Source: Saccopteryx bilineata (Eukaryota; Chordata; Mammalia; Chiroptera; Emballonuridae). From it: a DNA stretch of 64,000 bases. Positions within the stretch are counted from its first letter, which is position 1. Each line of letters starts with the position of its first letter. Where the stretch lies: positions 54,701,809 to 54,765,808 of the forward strand of contig NC_089494.1 in the NCBI RefSeq assembly GCF_036850765.1, read 5' to 3'. Under the pieces are notes generated by a model. It ran no database searches. It saw only the letters and a list, made by a program, of their open reading frames with translations, and was not told the DNA's origin. The translations under genes were made by a program, and so were the position numbers. This document shows, in pieces, positions 19,040 to 30,380 of this stretch.

Positions 19040-21800
19040 TAGGGGACAAAGTGTAGTCCGGTTTCATACTTTTGCACGTGACTTTCCAATTTTCCCAGCA
19101 CCATTTATCAAAGAGGCTCTCTTTTCTCCATTGTGTGTTTTTTGGCTCCTTTGTTGAAGATGATTTGTCCATATATATGTGGTTTAATTTCAGGGCTCTC
19201 GATTCTGTTCCATTAGTCTTCATGTCTGTTTTTCTGTGAATACAATGCTGTTTGGATTATCATGGCTCTATAGTATAATTTGAAGTCAGGTAGTGTTAGT
19301 ATAATACCTCCTGCTTCATTCTTTTTCCTCAGGATTGTTTTGGCTATTCAGGGTTTTTTATGGTTTTACACAAACCTAGTAATTTTTGTTCTATTTCTCT
19401 AAAAAATGATGGAATTCTGATGGGGAATGCATTAAATTTGTGTATTGCTTTGGGCAATATGGCTATTTTAACTATGTTGATTCTTCCAATCCATGAACAT
19501 GAAATATTTTTCCATTTCATTAAGTCTTTTTCAATTTCTTTCAATAATGTTTTATAGTTTTCAGTATATAGGTTATTCACATCCTTTGTTAAGTTTATTC
19601 TTAGGTATTTTTGTTGTTGTTGCAATTGTAAAAGGAATTGTTTTGGTTTTTTGTTTTTTTGTTTTTTTAGTTCATTTTCTCCTGTTTCATCATTGGTGTA
19701 TAGAAAAACAATGGACTTTTGATATTTTGTATCCTGTGACTTTACTGTATTGGCTTATTGTTTCTAATGGTTTTTGGTGGAGTCTTTGAAGTTTTCTATA
19801 TACATAATCATGTCATCAGCAAAAAGTGATACCTTTTCTTCTACTTTCCTGATATGGATGGCTTTTATTTATTTATTTTGCCAGATTGCTCTGGCTAAAA
19901 CTTCCAGAACTATGTTGAATAAGAGTGGAGAGAGTGGGCAACTTTGTCTTATTCCTGATTTTACAGGAAAAGCTTTCATTTTTTTCACCATTTAGTATGA
20001 TATTAGCTAATGGTTTGTCATATATAGCCTTTATTATATTGAGCTACTTTTCTTCTATTTCAATTTTATTGTGTGTTTTAACCATAAAGAAATGTACTTA
20101 TCAAATGCTTTTTCTGCATCTATTCTTTGTTTAATTGATGTGGTGTATTATGTTATTCAATTTCCATATGTTGAAACATCCTATGTTCCTAGAATGAATC
20201 CCACCTGATTGTGGTGTTTTATTTTTTTAATGTGTTGATGTATTTGATTTGCTAGTATTTTGTTTAAGTTTTTGCATCTGTATTCATTAGAGATATTTGT
20301 CTGTAGTTTTGTAGTGTTGTCCTTGCTAGGTTTGGGTACAAAGGTTATGTTGGCCTTAATAAAATGTTGGGGAGCATTGCTTCTTCTTCTATTTTTTGAA
20401 AGACTTTAAGAAGGATATGTACCAAAACTTCGTTGAGTGGTTGGTAGAATTCACCAACGTAGCTATCTAATCCTAGACTTTTGTTTTGGGGGAGATTTTA
20501 AATAGTTGTTTCTATTTCCTCACTGCTTATATGTCTACTTAGGTTTTCCACTTCTAGGTGACTCAGAGAGAAAGACTGTGTAGTTCTAGGAATTTACTCA
20601 TTTCCTCTAAGAGGGTTGTTGAGTTGGGTGGCATATAATATTTCATAGTATTCTACTACAATCCTTTATATATATTATGTCTGTTGTAATTTCTTCTCTT
20701 TCATTTTGGATTTTGATTATATGATTCTTTCCTCTTTTTCTTTAGTGAATCTAGCCAGGAGTTTGTTGATTTTGTTAATCTTTTCAAAGAACCAACTCTT
20801 TGTTGTATTAATTTTTGATATAGTTTTTTTGTTCTCTATTTCATTTAGTTCTGCTCTCATTTTTACTACTTCCTTTCTTCTGCTGACTTTGGGTTGCCTT
20901 TGTTCTGCTTTTTCTAGTTCTTTAAGATGTGAGGTTAGGTTGTTTACTTGGGAAGTCTCTTGTTTTCTTCCTTCTTATTACTGCTTTTGCTGTTTCTCAG
21001 AAATTTTGATATGTTGTGTTGTCATTTTCATTTCTCTCTATGTATCTTTTATCTCTGCTTTTATTTCTTCTTTGACCCAGTCACTTTTTTAGAAGTATAT
21101 TGTTTAATTTCCACATTTTTGTGGGGTTTTTTACTTCCTTTTTACAGTTGAATTCTAATTTTAAATCCTTATGATCAGAGAATATGCTTGGTATAATTTC
21201 AATCTCCCTGAATATGTTGATGTTAGTTTTGTGGACCAACATACGGTCTATCCTTGAGAATGTTCCATGCACACTGGAGAAAAATGTATAATCTGATGTT
21301 TTGGGATGAAATATTCTATAAAAGCTTGTAAATGTCTATCATGTTCATTTGGTCCAGAATGTCACTTAAGACTAATATTTCTTTATTGATTTTCTGTTTG
21401 GGTGACCTGTCTAAAGCTGTCAATGGTGTGTTAAAATCTCTAAGTATGATCGTGTTTTTGTCTGCTATATTTTTAGATCAGTTAGTAGATGTCTTATATT
21501 TTTTGGTGCTCCCTAATTTGGTGCATATATATTAAGAAGTGTTATGTCTTCTTGATATAATGTCCCTTTTATCATTATGAAATGTCCATCTTTGTCTCTG
21601 GTTACTTCTGTTGTCTTGAAATCAGCATTGTCAGATATGGGTGTGGCTACAACTGCTTTTCTTTGGATATTATTTGCTTGGAGAATTAGTTTCCAACCTT
21701 TTACTTTGAATCTACTTTTGTCCTTGCAGCTTAGATGTGTCTCTTAAAGACAGCATATGGTTAGGCTTTGGTTTTTAATCCAATCAGTTATTCTGTGCCT
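19040..21800 (-). pseudogene. L1 ORF2 (endonuclease/reverse transcriptase) relic
   Basis: Recognisable minus-strand pieces are HGTFSRIDRMLVHK with SDHKDLKLEF (endonuclease core, 21081-21272), YLRINLTKDVNNLYTENYK with SCSWIGRINIVKIAILPKAI (after the reverse transcriptase, 19344-19625) and [20 protein letters not shown] (19040-19223). They lie in the order expected for ORF2 but in different frames with stops between. The upper boundary is approximate. Confidence 0.8.
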
Positions 21801-22443
21801 CTTTATTGGTGAGTTCAGTCCATTTACATTTAGAGCAATTATTGACACTTGAGGATTTCCTATAGCCATTTTATATTTTCTTTTCTGGTGCTCTGTCTTT
21901 TTTGGTTCTTCACTTTTTGTTTCTGTCTATTGTCTTTGTTTGTCTTTCTTTTCCCTGTTTCTTCTTTTTTTACGCTGTATGTTTTGGTGGTGAATTTTCT
22001 TGGGTAGTTACCATTAGGTTATTAAGAAAAAAAAGGTTAATACATACAAGAGTCCTTTGTCTTATGAGTGTTTCTACACTCCATCCCCCTTTGCTACTGC
22101 GGATTTTTATCCTCTCCCCTTTATGTTATTTTATCACAGATTATTCTTGTTTTTATTGTGACCTTATTGGAGCTTTTACTTGTAGTTTTGATTTGTTCTT
22201 CGTGTCTAGTTGAATAACCACCTTGAGTATTTCCTGTAGTGGGGTTTCTCTGGTAATAAATTCTCTCAGCTTCTATATATCTTTAGAAGTTTTATTTTTC
22301 CTTCATTGTTGAAAAATAACTTTGATGGATATTGTATTCTTGGCTAATAAATCCTCTCTTTCAGTGTTTTGAATGTTTGGGTCCACTCTCTTCTTGCTTG
22401 TAGAGTTTCTACCGAGAAGTCTAATGATAACCTAATGGGCTTT

Positions 22444-22902
22444 CCTTTATATGTTATGTTCCTTTTTCCCAAGATGCCTTGAGGATTCTTTCTTTGTCAT
22501 TGATTTTTCATAATTTTATTAAAATGTGCATTGGTAGTAGGTCCTTTTGGTTGACATATGTTGGCATATTGTTTGCTTCTTAGATTCAAGGCTCTCTTTA
22601 CATAAGCTTAGGAAATTCTCATTCATTGTCGGGAGCCGATCCACTAATGCTAGCTAACTAGGTCACAGCAGGAGAAGATCCACAACTGCTGATTGACAAA
22701 GTCACAGCAAAAGACCTTTATATGTTATGTTCCTTTTTCCCAAGATGCCTTGAGGATTCTTTCTTTGTCATTGATTTTTCATAATTTTATTAAAATGTGC
22801 ATTGGTAGTAGGTCTTTTTGGTTGACATATGTTGGCATTTTGTTTGCTTCTTAGATTCAAGGCTCTAACTCTTTACATAAGCTTAGGAAATTCTCATTCA
22901 TT
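22444..22902. repeat. 184-188-bp direct duplication flanking an 87-bp foreign insert
   Basis: 22444-22627 (CCTTTATATGTTATGTTCCT to TTCTCATTCATT) recurs at 22715-22902 with about three changes and a 4-bp AACT difference. The two copies are antisense L1 sequence. Between them, 22628-22714 is not L1. The near identity means the duplication is younger than most of the L1's decay. Confidence 0.95.
22628..22714. other. LTR-like scrap with two 39-bp-spaced sub-repeats
   Basis: It begins GTCGGGAGCCGATCCACTAA directly after a T, giving a TG start as in many retroviral LTRs. GATCCAC recurs at 22638 and 22677, each followed within 25 bp by GTCACAGCA. No TATA, poly(A) signal or LTR end is present. The LTR origin is an inference; the non-L1 nature is visible. 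Confidence 0.45.
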
Positions 22903-23168
22903 ATTTGTTTGAATAGAGTCTTTATTCCCTTCTCCCTCTCTTCTTCTGATATACCCATTATTCTTATATTGCTCTTTTTGATGAAGTCAGACAATTCTTG
23001 TAGAGTTCTTAATTTTTTTAATTTGAGAGCCTCTTTCCTCTTTTCTCTGTAGCATCTTTATTTGCCTGTTTTCCATGTAACTGATTCTTTCTTCTATCTG
23101 GCTTGTTCTATTAGCCAGTCTTGCTACCTCAGTTTTCAATTCATGTACTGAGTTCTTCATCTCTGTTT

Positions 23169-23408
23169 TTAATATTTCAATCTTCTTGGTAAGGTGTTTG
23201 TTTCATTTTCTGAGCTCATTAAGTTGTCTATTGGGTCTTCTTCCATCTCACTGAGCATTTTCAGAACTTCAATTTTGAATTCTCTATCATTTAACTCTAA
23301 GGTTTCCATGTGATTGAAATATTTTTCTGGAAATTTTTTATTTTCTTTCTGAACTACATCTTTGTCTTGTGGAGCCATGATATTCAATTTATTCTTCCTT
23401 GATGGCAT
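23169..23408 (-). pseudogene. L1 ORF1 N-terminal relic
   Basis: The frame includes LELNDREFKIEVLKMLSEME, parallel to the ORF1 N-terminal region at 39786 (LPDAEFKIMIVRMLRDL). It is cut off by stops soon after, where the coiled coil would follow. The coiled-coil, RRM and C-terminal domains are not readable in one frame. Confidence 0.75.
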
Positions 23409-24399
23409 TTGAGAGTGGTGTTGTCAAATACCCTAACAAAAAACAACTAAACAATAAAAAATGTAAAGAAATAGAATAAAAATTTATAAAATTATACCAA
23501 TAAAATAAAACACAGAATAAAAATCTAAGACAAAACAAAAAAATTATAAACATAATATCCAAAAAAGGAATAAAATACATAAAAATTAAAGAAAATTAAA
23601 TTCAAAATAGAAAAAGAAAAAAAAATAAGAAGAAAAAAGGGAAAAAGGAGAAAATGGAGAAAAAAAAGAAATTTTGGTTTTGAGAGGTTTCTTATAGTAG
23701 GTGTTGCTGTATTACAAGTTTTAGCTCTGAAGTCCCTGGGCTGTCTTCTGCTGAAATGTTGCTGTCATAATGATGTAGGCAGGGCCACAGTCGCATTGGT
23801 GCAAGGGGCATGTTGTGAGGGCTTTATGGCTTCAGCTTTACAGCTTCTGCTTTCTGGCTTTATGGCACTATTGATGGCTATCTCAGGCTTCCAGAAACTC
23901 CTCACCACATCTCAACAGACAAGGGGAAAAAATGTAGAACAGCTCTTCTCTTCAGAGGAGAGAGTGGCTCTGGAGAACTAGCTGGCTGTAGGATTTGTCC
24001 CCACTGATCTCCATGCCACGAGGTTAGGGAGGCAGGATTTGAGAGCCTGGGGACCACACTTTAGTTTTCTCTGTTCTGCCAAGTGTTGGCTGCAGGCAGA
24101 CTGAGGGAACACTGGCTGTGAGCCTTGCTTTGGCTACTTTAGTTTATCTCTCCCTCTGCCCTTCTATCTCACTGTTCCTCCCAGCAGAAGAGACCCAGTT
24201 ACTCTGGGTTTTCCTCTCCTTACCCTTAAGACAAATCCAAACAGCCTGAGCTTCTCTCCTCCTTGTAGTCTAGCAGAGAGAAAAAAACAAACATATTCAC
24301 TCTGGGTTTGTCTCCTCCCTAGAGCCGAACACAAATATGTTTTATCTCCCACCCCCTTTTTCAACCTATCCCACATTTAGTTCATTCAGTGTGTGGATC

Positions 24400-24524
24400 T
24401 TTCAGGTGCGCCTGAGAACCCTGCTGGGTTTCCTTTATTGCATTATAGTTGTTCAACTTGTTGAAATTTCAAAGGGAGAGAACAGGAGTATCTCTATGCC
24501 ATCATTACTCTGACATCATTTCCT
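24400..24524 (-). promoter_or_regulatory. 5' end of the antisense L1
   Basis: Reverse-complement text starting GAAATGATGTCAGAGTAATG marks the probable L1 5' end, where the internal promoter of the element would lie. The segment at 18569-18700 is a second copy. Activity is unlikely given the decay of the element. Confidence 0.5.
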
Positions 24525-24589
24525 ATTTTTTTAAAAAAACTGTTTTGATTTTTTTTTAAATCTGAGTGCAGGATGCTTTGTGAGGCATA

Positions 24590-26130
24590 TATATGAGTTG
24601 GCTAGAACTCAGATAGCCATATCTTATGGATTAAAAAACAGAGGACAACTAAAACCACTGAAAAGTGGGAAATATTTCAGGAGGGGAAGCCTAAATCTTT
24701 AACTATGCCTTTAACTATACTTGTGAAGGGCAACTACAAGGAGTCTAGCTAAGACTAAACTAACTGAAAGTTAATTTTGAGCAGCTACCCACTGCAATAT
24801 AGAAAGAGTTTATCATTTGAGTTCTTCCAAGCCAAAATATTTTACAAAACTCACTATTGAATAAATTTAACATATTTCCAAGTTTCTACAATATTTTCCA
24901 TAATATTAAAGGAATGATATAAAGTTACTTGAAATACAAAGAAACAAATTAATACAAGCCATTCTAAAAAGAAAAGACATTCAGTTGAAGCCAACCCTGA
25001 GATGACATAGAAGTTTGAATTAGCAAACAAGAATTTTAAAGCAGCCATTACAATATTCTCAAGGGGATAAAGGAAAATGTGTGCAATGAGTAAAAAGACA
25101 CAAAATCTCAGCCACAAAATAGAAACTATAAAAAAACCAAGTGAAAATTCTTAACCTGAACATGCACTATCCAAAATTTATAAATGTGTTTTATGAACTT
25201 AAAAACAAACTGGAAAGACAGAAATCAATGAACTTAAAGATATATCAATATAACTAACTCAATCTAAAAAACAGAGAGAAAAACAAGTAAAAAAAATAGA
25301 GTCTCAGGAACTTGTGAGATATTATTGAAAGATATAACATGGGTATAACTGGAATTTCAGGAAAATAAAAGAGAGAATGTAACAGAAAAATATTGAAAGA
25401 TTTTCTCCCAAAATAGGACAAAATATTCTTAAATTTGGTTGGAAAGATATAAATGTAGGGATTCAAGCTCAGCAAACTACAAACTCATACATACCAGACA
25501 CCTAGATTCATAATAGTTCATAATATATTTTAAAATCAAAGCAGAAAGAGAAATATACTGACAGAAATTAAATAGAAATGGGATGTTCCACATAGAGAAA
25601 CAATAAATTCACATGACTGCTAGCACTTCATCAGAAATAGTGGAACACGGCCCTGGCCGGTTGCTCAGTGGTAGAGTGTCGGCCTGGCGTGTAGGAGTCC
25701 CAGGTTCGATTCCTGGCTAGGGCACACAGGAGAAGTGCCCATCTGCTTCTCCATCCCTCCCCCTCTCCTTCCTCTCTGTCTCTCTCTAACCCCTCCCGCA
25801 GCTGAGGCTCCATTGGAGCAAAGATGGCCCGGGTGCTGAGGATGGCTCCATGACCTCTGCCTCAGGCGCTAGAATGGCTCTGGATGCAACAGAGTGACGC
25901 CCCAGATGGGCTGAGCATCGCCCCCTGGTGGGTATGCCAGTCAGTCGCATGCGGGAGTCTGTCTGACTGCCTCCCCGTTTCCAGCTTCGGAAAAATGAAG
26001 AAAAAAAAAAAAGAAATAGTAGAACAATGAGAAATGCCACTTATGGATTGAAAGAAAAAGAAACTGTCAACCTAGAATCTAGTGAAAATACATCTCATAA
26101 ATGAAGGTAAAATATATACAGGTGGACACA
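24590..26130 (+). mobile_element. ancient L1/HAL1-like sequence (ORF1 region)
   Basis: A-rich plus-strand text such as AAAGCAGCCATTACAATATT, GAAATCAATGAACTTAAAGA and TTTCTCCCAAAATAGGAC follows the order of old mammalian L1/HAL1 ORF1 regions. Frames are fully broken. The SINE at 25649-26011 is inserted in it and the old repeat resumes after it (GAAAATACATCTCATAAATG). Confidence 0.6.
25649..26011 (+). mobile_element. VES-like long SINE
   Basis: GGCCCTGGCCGGTTGCTCAG, GGTTCGATTCCTGGC, ATTGGAGCAAAGATGGC and ATCGCCCCCTGGTGG in order, then an A tail. The duplication AGAAATAGTGGAACA (25633-25647) and AGAAATAGTAGAACA (26012-26026) has one change. The head has lost one G in TTGGCTCAG. Confidence 0.93.
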
Positions 26131-26139
26131 TACTGGTAA

Positions 26140-26528
26140 ATACTAGATAAGCACAGATTTTTTTGCTGTTTCTTTGATTCTTACAAAAAAATTGTTTTCT
26201 AATCTGTCTCAAAAATTCATGATTTATAATTGTTTATATAAAGCATCTTCTATCTTCTCTGTACTCAGCATTGTAATGTTTACTTGGTAGTTCATGCGTA
26301 ATATTAACATGTTTTTCAATTTTATGAAATTAGAGGTTTACCTTCTGTATATTTTTTATATCTGCCATAGTTTTACCACTGCCTTTAGGTACGTAAAACA
26401 TGTCACTAACCTCAGCTGTGTTCTAATTTCCCATCAACGCTGACAATAATACTTCCCTTCAAATGTAGGAGTAGAAAGAGCATGGATTACATCAATATTT
26501 TGAGAGCCTTATGCAAAAGAATATCAGA
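26140..26528. other. anonymous AT-rich DNA
   Basis: No gene or nameable repeat. Confidence 0.4.
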
Positions 26529-26541
26529 ATTTGCTTACAGG

Positions 26542-27388
26542 AGCCCTGGTCAGCTGGCTCAGTGGTAGAGCATTAGCCCAGCATGTGGATGTCCAGGGTT
26601 CAATTCTCATCAGTGCACACAGGAGAAGCAACTATCTGTTTCTCCACCTGTCTCCCTTCTCTGAAGGGAAAGACCCTGCACAAATATGAACAGTAGTTAA
26701 CTTCAAAGCAGGGGTTACTTGGAGACAAGAGATCTCGGAGTATGTTAACTATAAAAGGAGACTGGCGTGGGGTTACTTGAATGCAAGTACTCAGGATTCT
26801 TGGAGGAATGCCTTCAAGAACCAGATGTCCTTTATGACTGATAAACTCTGAGACTCTGACTCTTCTCGTGTCTTAGTCATGAAGGAAACAGTCAGTAGAC
26901 ATGCAGGATTGGGGATAGTACGGTTGGGAAAAAAGGCTTTTGTAGCTTTCTAGTTTTATCTGCTGAGCTGTGGCTTTTGGAACTCAATAAATATGCAGCG
27001 GCGCAGTTTCTCGGGGCTGATTCCGTTTCTGAGTTTCAGTCCCCTGCTTGTACTGCTTTCATCTGATGTGTCTTATTCCTTGCGAGTCCAAACCATAAAA
27101 GAAGAATTGTAACACATTTCTCTCTTTCTCTGTCTCTCTCTCTCTCCCTTTCTCCCTCCCACAGTTATGGCTCAATTGGTTCAAGCATGTTGGACCCAGA
27201 TGCTGAGGATGGCTCCATGGCTTTGCCTCAGGTGTTAAAATAACTCTATTGCCAAGCAATGGAGCAACAGCCCCAGCTGCGCAGAGCATTGGTGGATGGG
27301 GGGTTTTCTGGGTGGATCCAGTTGGGGAAAATATGGGAGTCTGTCTCTCTGCCTCCTGACCCCTCACTTGATAAAAGAAAAAAAAAGG
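26542..27388 (+). mobile_element. VES-like SINE, split by a solo LTR
   Basis: The head (AGCCCTGGTCAGCTGGCTCA) runs to 26661 and the second half (CCACAGTTATGGCTCAATTG onward) runs from 27117 to the A tail. A 13-bp duplication, ATTTGCTTACAGG at 26529-26541 and ATTTGTTTACAGG at 27389-27401, bounds the whole. Removing 455 bp of LTR restores a normal SINE of about 390 bp. Confidence 0.9.
26662..27116 (+). mobile_element. solo retroviral LTR, 455 bp
   Basis: It begins TGAAGGGAAAGACCC and ends TTGTAACACA, with TG...CA edges. It has a TATA-like ACTATAAAAGGAGAC at about 26748 and a poly(A) signal, CAATAAATATGCAG, near 26980. The flanks CTTCTC and TTTCTC agree at 5 of 6 bases, fitting a 6-bp retroviral duplication. 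No internal retroviral sequence remains, as after LTR-LTR recombination. The family is not identified. Confidence 0.75.
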
Positions 27389-27401
27389 ATTTGTTTACAG
27401 G

Positions 27402-29923
27402 AATGTCAAACTGTTAGGCATTCAGAGGTAAAAACAGAGTTTAAATTTATATGAAGTATTTTGAATTCCTTGAACAAAATAATCATATAAATACAACATA
27501 TTTAGATAATATATCATAGATAATCCAGATATTCTAGATAACTAATAAAATCAATGAATATAAACTTTGCTATAACAATTTTTAAAACCTCTTTTCTAAA
27601 TCTGCCAAATTAAATTTTTTTTGAAAAATATGATAAAGTTCTTTTTATTTTATTGTTTTGTTGTTGCACAACTATTAATCCTTAATGACATAAAAATATT
27701 AAATATTGTATATGCTTGGAAAAGTTGCTAAAATTCCCAAAGACTATTATTCTTTCTTAAATATCTGGTTTTGAAACAAGAAATGCTGACTTCCAAATTT
27801 GAGAAGCAAAATAAGACAAATTTTTCCACAGTGATGCTTATTTCAGAAAATCTCCATTAGCATTTCTGTAGGGACTGCTGACTGTAGAACTGAAGCAAGC
27901 CACATGGAGAACTGTTAACTGAATTCTATTGTCATTTGAAAGCCAACTAGTATTTGAGAAGTTCTGACTTTGGGGTTTGGTTTTATACATCAACTGGCTC
28001 ATGTTACATTCACTAGGCTTAACCTTGATATGAACTCTTTAAACTTGAAGAGTCACTTTAAATAAGCATCTTCCCACCACACAAACTCTTCTGTAAGAAT
28101 TCAGCAATCACAAACCACATACTGAAACTGATGTGTTTGCAAATCTTCCCTCATATTGGTCGTTTCCAGTCTCATAAGTCTCATTACCCTGAGTTGTTCA
28201 AGAAATAACAATTTCACTACTTGTTTGAAAATATTAACTTCTTTTTCTTGTTCTAGAATTTTTAAATCCATGCTTTGTTTTCAAAACTCAAGTTAAATAT
28301 CATGAAGTAGTTCAATATATTAACTAGAATTGTGAAAATGTAAGGGAATATAGTGACAGTAACAAAGCTACTTCTTACTGCAGTGAGCAGCTCACCCTCC
28401 TTTCCTCTTTTATCTGCTATTTATTTGATGCTTACCAAGTGCCAGCCAGCTCAAAAGGTATTTTGATTCATTCCTTTATTTTTATTTTCACAAAATTCTA
28501 AAAGAATGTTATTTTTCCCCATTTAAAGTTGAAAACACTGAGACTTCTGGGAGGGAAGTAAAGTACCCTAAGTTGTATAGTTAGTAAGGGGCTAACCTAA
28601 GGGCCGAAACATAGGGAGCTGACTGCATTAGTTACATTGCACTGCTCCCTATCGTCTTTTTCTAGATGAGGTAATATATATTTAATCAAATGAGATATAT
28701 TATAAAACTACATAACTATATGTATTATAGATGTTTATATTATGTGATTACATATAATACTTCTACAACATAAAATAATACAATTTATTTTTATTACATA
28801 GTATAAGTTATATAAATATATAGCCATTAAAATTATATGAAATACATAATTCAATCCAATACATACATTATGGATGTAATACATATGTAATTGGAGTATC
28901 TGAGTTCTACACAAGTTATATATTTGTAATCTGAAAGTATAGCCTTGAGAATAAAAGTGGTAGGTATAATTATAACTGAACATTATGAGTCAGTAATATT
29001 TTAGTCATATATCATATTTTGAAAACATCGTTACAACAGATCTTTGTAGCACCTCCAATTATAATTGCTTCTCTACACAGGTCAGTCTGACTAATAATTG
29101 TCTTGTTAATGATGTCAGTCTAGAAGAATTATGACTATTTCAGTCAATAGTTGTGTGGCAACAATTTTTGCTAAAGAAGCTTGTATTGATTACAATGAAA
29201 AATTGGAATAAGATGTTATTTATAAAGTTAATCATTTTGTTAAAAAATGTTAAGCAATAGCTTGATGATATGGAAATACAGTAATCTGCTGGCAAATGTA
29301 TTGTGACTTTCTGATGCTTACAGAAATCTAATTGTATGCACCAGAACAGCATACAGTGAAACAATATTTCTGCTATGATTACAGTTGTTTCCTGTGCTAT
29401 GTTGGTTAAGTATTTAACCCTGGTTGCATAAATATATACATCTTGAATTGTCCTGTGCTGTGTTGTAAGGATAAATAGCGCCAACACTCATATTTTAAGC
29501 ATTTGGTTTAGAAATAGCAACATATATTTTCTTTGTGGTTCCCTGAATTTATTTTCAAAGTACATCAGTTTAATTTAATATTTTGGCTGGATAAATTTGG
29601 TTTTGCTAGATAAAAGTACATAGTCTAATGAAACATAGTGTTCAAATGAAAGAGACTGAAGAAACTAAATCCTAAACACTTAGATTGGAAAAGACCATTT
29701 GATTTTTAATACCTGTGTACCAACCCAGATGTGCTTATATACAAGATTGATAAATAGGCCTCCATTTTCTGGTGTAGAAAAAAAAAGATTTAAAATGTAA
29801 AGTTGACAATTTAAAACTTTTATTCGATAAACAACTAATGGCTTAGTTGTTGTTGTTTTAAGTTGAGAACTTACCTTGCCAGAAATGATCTCCTTTTTCT
29901 TACCTTTACTATTCCTTAGTAAT
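27402..29923. other. anonymous non-coding DNA with a MIR
   Basis: Apart from the MIR at 28395-28620 I cannot name anything. The 115-aa minus-strand frame at 29140-29487 lacks domain features and sits in AT-rich text; I do not call it a gene. Confidence 0.4.
28395..28620 (+). mobile_element. MIR element fossil
   Basis: ATTTGATGCTTACCAAGTGC, then ACACTGAGACTTCTGGGAGG and AAGTTGTATAGTTAGTAAGG follow the classic MIR core order. Old and without usable duplications. Confidence 0.7.
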
Positions 29924-29937
29924 ATGATATATTTTTC

Positions 29938-30380
29938 TTTTTTTTTTTTTTTTAATTTTTTTTTTTTTTTGCATTTTTCTGAAGCTGGAAACAGGGAGAG
30001 ACGGTCAGACAGACTCCCGCATGCGCCCGACCGGGATCCACCCGGTACACCCACCAGGGGGCGACGCTCTGCCCACCAGGGGGCGATGCTCTGCCCATCC
30101 TGGGCGTCGCCATGTTGCGACCCTTCTGGGTGTCGCCATGTTGCGACCAGAGCCACTCTAGCGCCTGGGGCAGAGGCCACAGAGCCATCCCCAGCGCCTG
30201 GGCCATCTTTGCTCCAATGGAGCCTTGGCTGCGGGAGGGGAAGAGAGAGACAGAGAGGAAGGCGCGGCGGAGGGGTGGAGAAGCAAATGGGCGCTTCTCC
30301 TATGTGCCCTGGCCGGGAATCGAACCCGGGTTCTCCGCACGCTAGGCCGACGCTCTACCGCTGAGCCAACCGGCCAGGGC
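29938..30380 (-). mobile_element. young VES-like SINE with internal tandem duplications
   Basis: The T-rich tail is followed by GAAGCTGGAAACAGGGAGAG and, at the right, the complement of an undamaged head (CTGAGCCAACCGGCCAGGGC). A perfect 14-bp duplication, ATGATATATTTTTC, at 29924-29937 and 30381-30394. CpGs are largely kept, a sign of youth. A CCACCAGGGGGCGAYGCTCT unit (period 23) and a GTCGCCATGTTGCGACC unit (period 26) are each present twice, making it about 80 bp longer than the copy at 3058. The 77-166-aa frames are SINE. Confidence 0.95.

Larger units (their letters stand above)
19039..24524 (-). mobile_element. long antisense L1, 3' end cut off at 19039
   Basis: Read on the minus strand it has a 5' region (24524 to about 23410), an ORF1 relic, and ORF2 relics down to the WCWENW region at about 19100. 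The ORF2 C-terminus and 3' UTR are absent here and L1 runs straight into a truncated SINE. A 271-bp-offset internal duplication lies at 22444-22902. Multiple stops and shifts show it is dead. Plus-strand frames of 60-128 aa across 19360-22213 are its antisense shadow. Confidence 0.9.

Noticed and set aside
19344..22213. Many plus-strand frames of 60-128 codons rich in F, L and S
   Set aside because: They are the antisense of L1 ORF2 and its UTR; the hydrophobic look comes from reading A-rich L1 backwards.
16720..24524. Simple twin-priming (5'-inverted) L1 insertion
   Set aside because: In twin priming the inverted part lies upstream of the sense 3' part. Here it lies downstream of the poly(A), so a later inversion fits better.
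29140..29487. 115-codon minus-strand frame as a small gene
   Set aside because: No recognisable domain, AT-rich composition and no splice or promoter context; could be chance in AT-rich DNA with few TAA/TGA on that strand.
29680..30364. Opposing frames of 84-166 codons
   Set aside because: Both strands of one SINE with internal duplications, plus flank; no domain.
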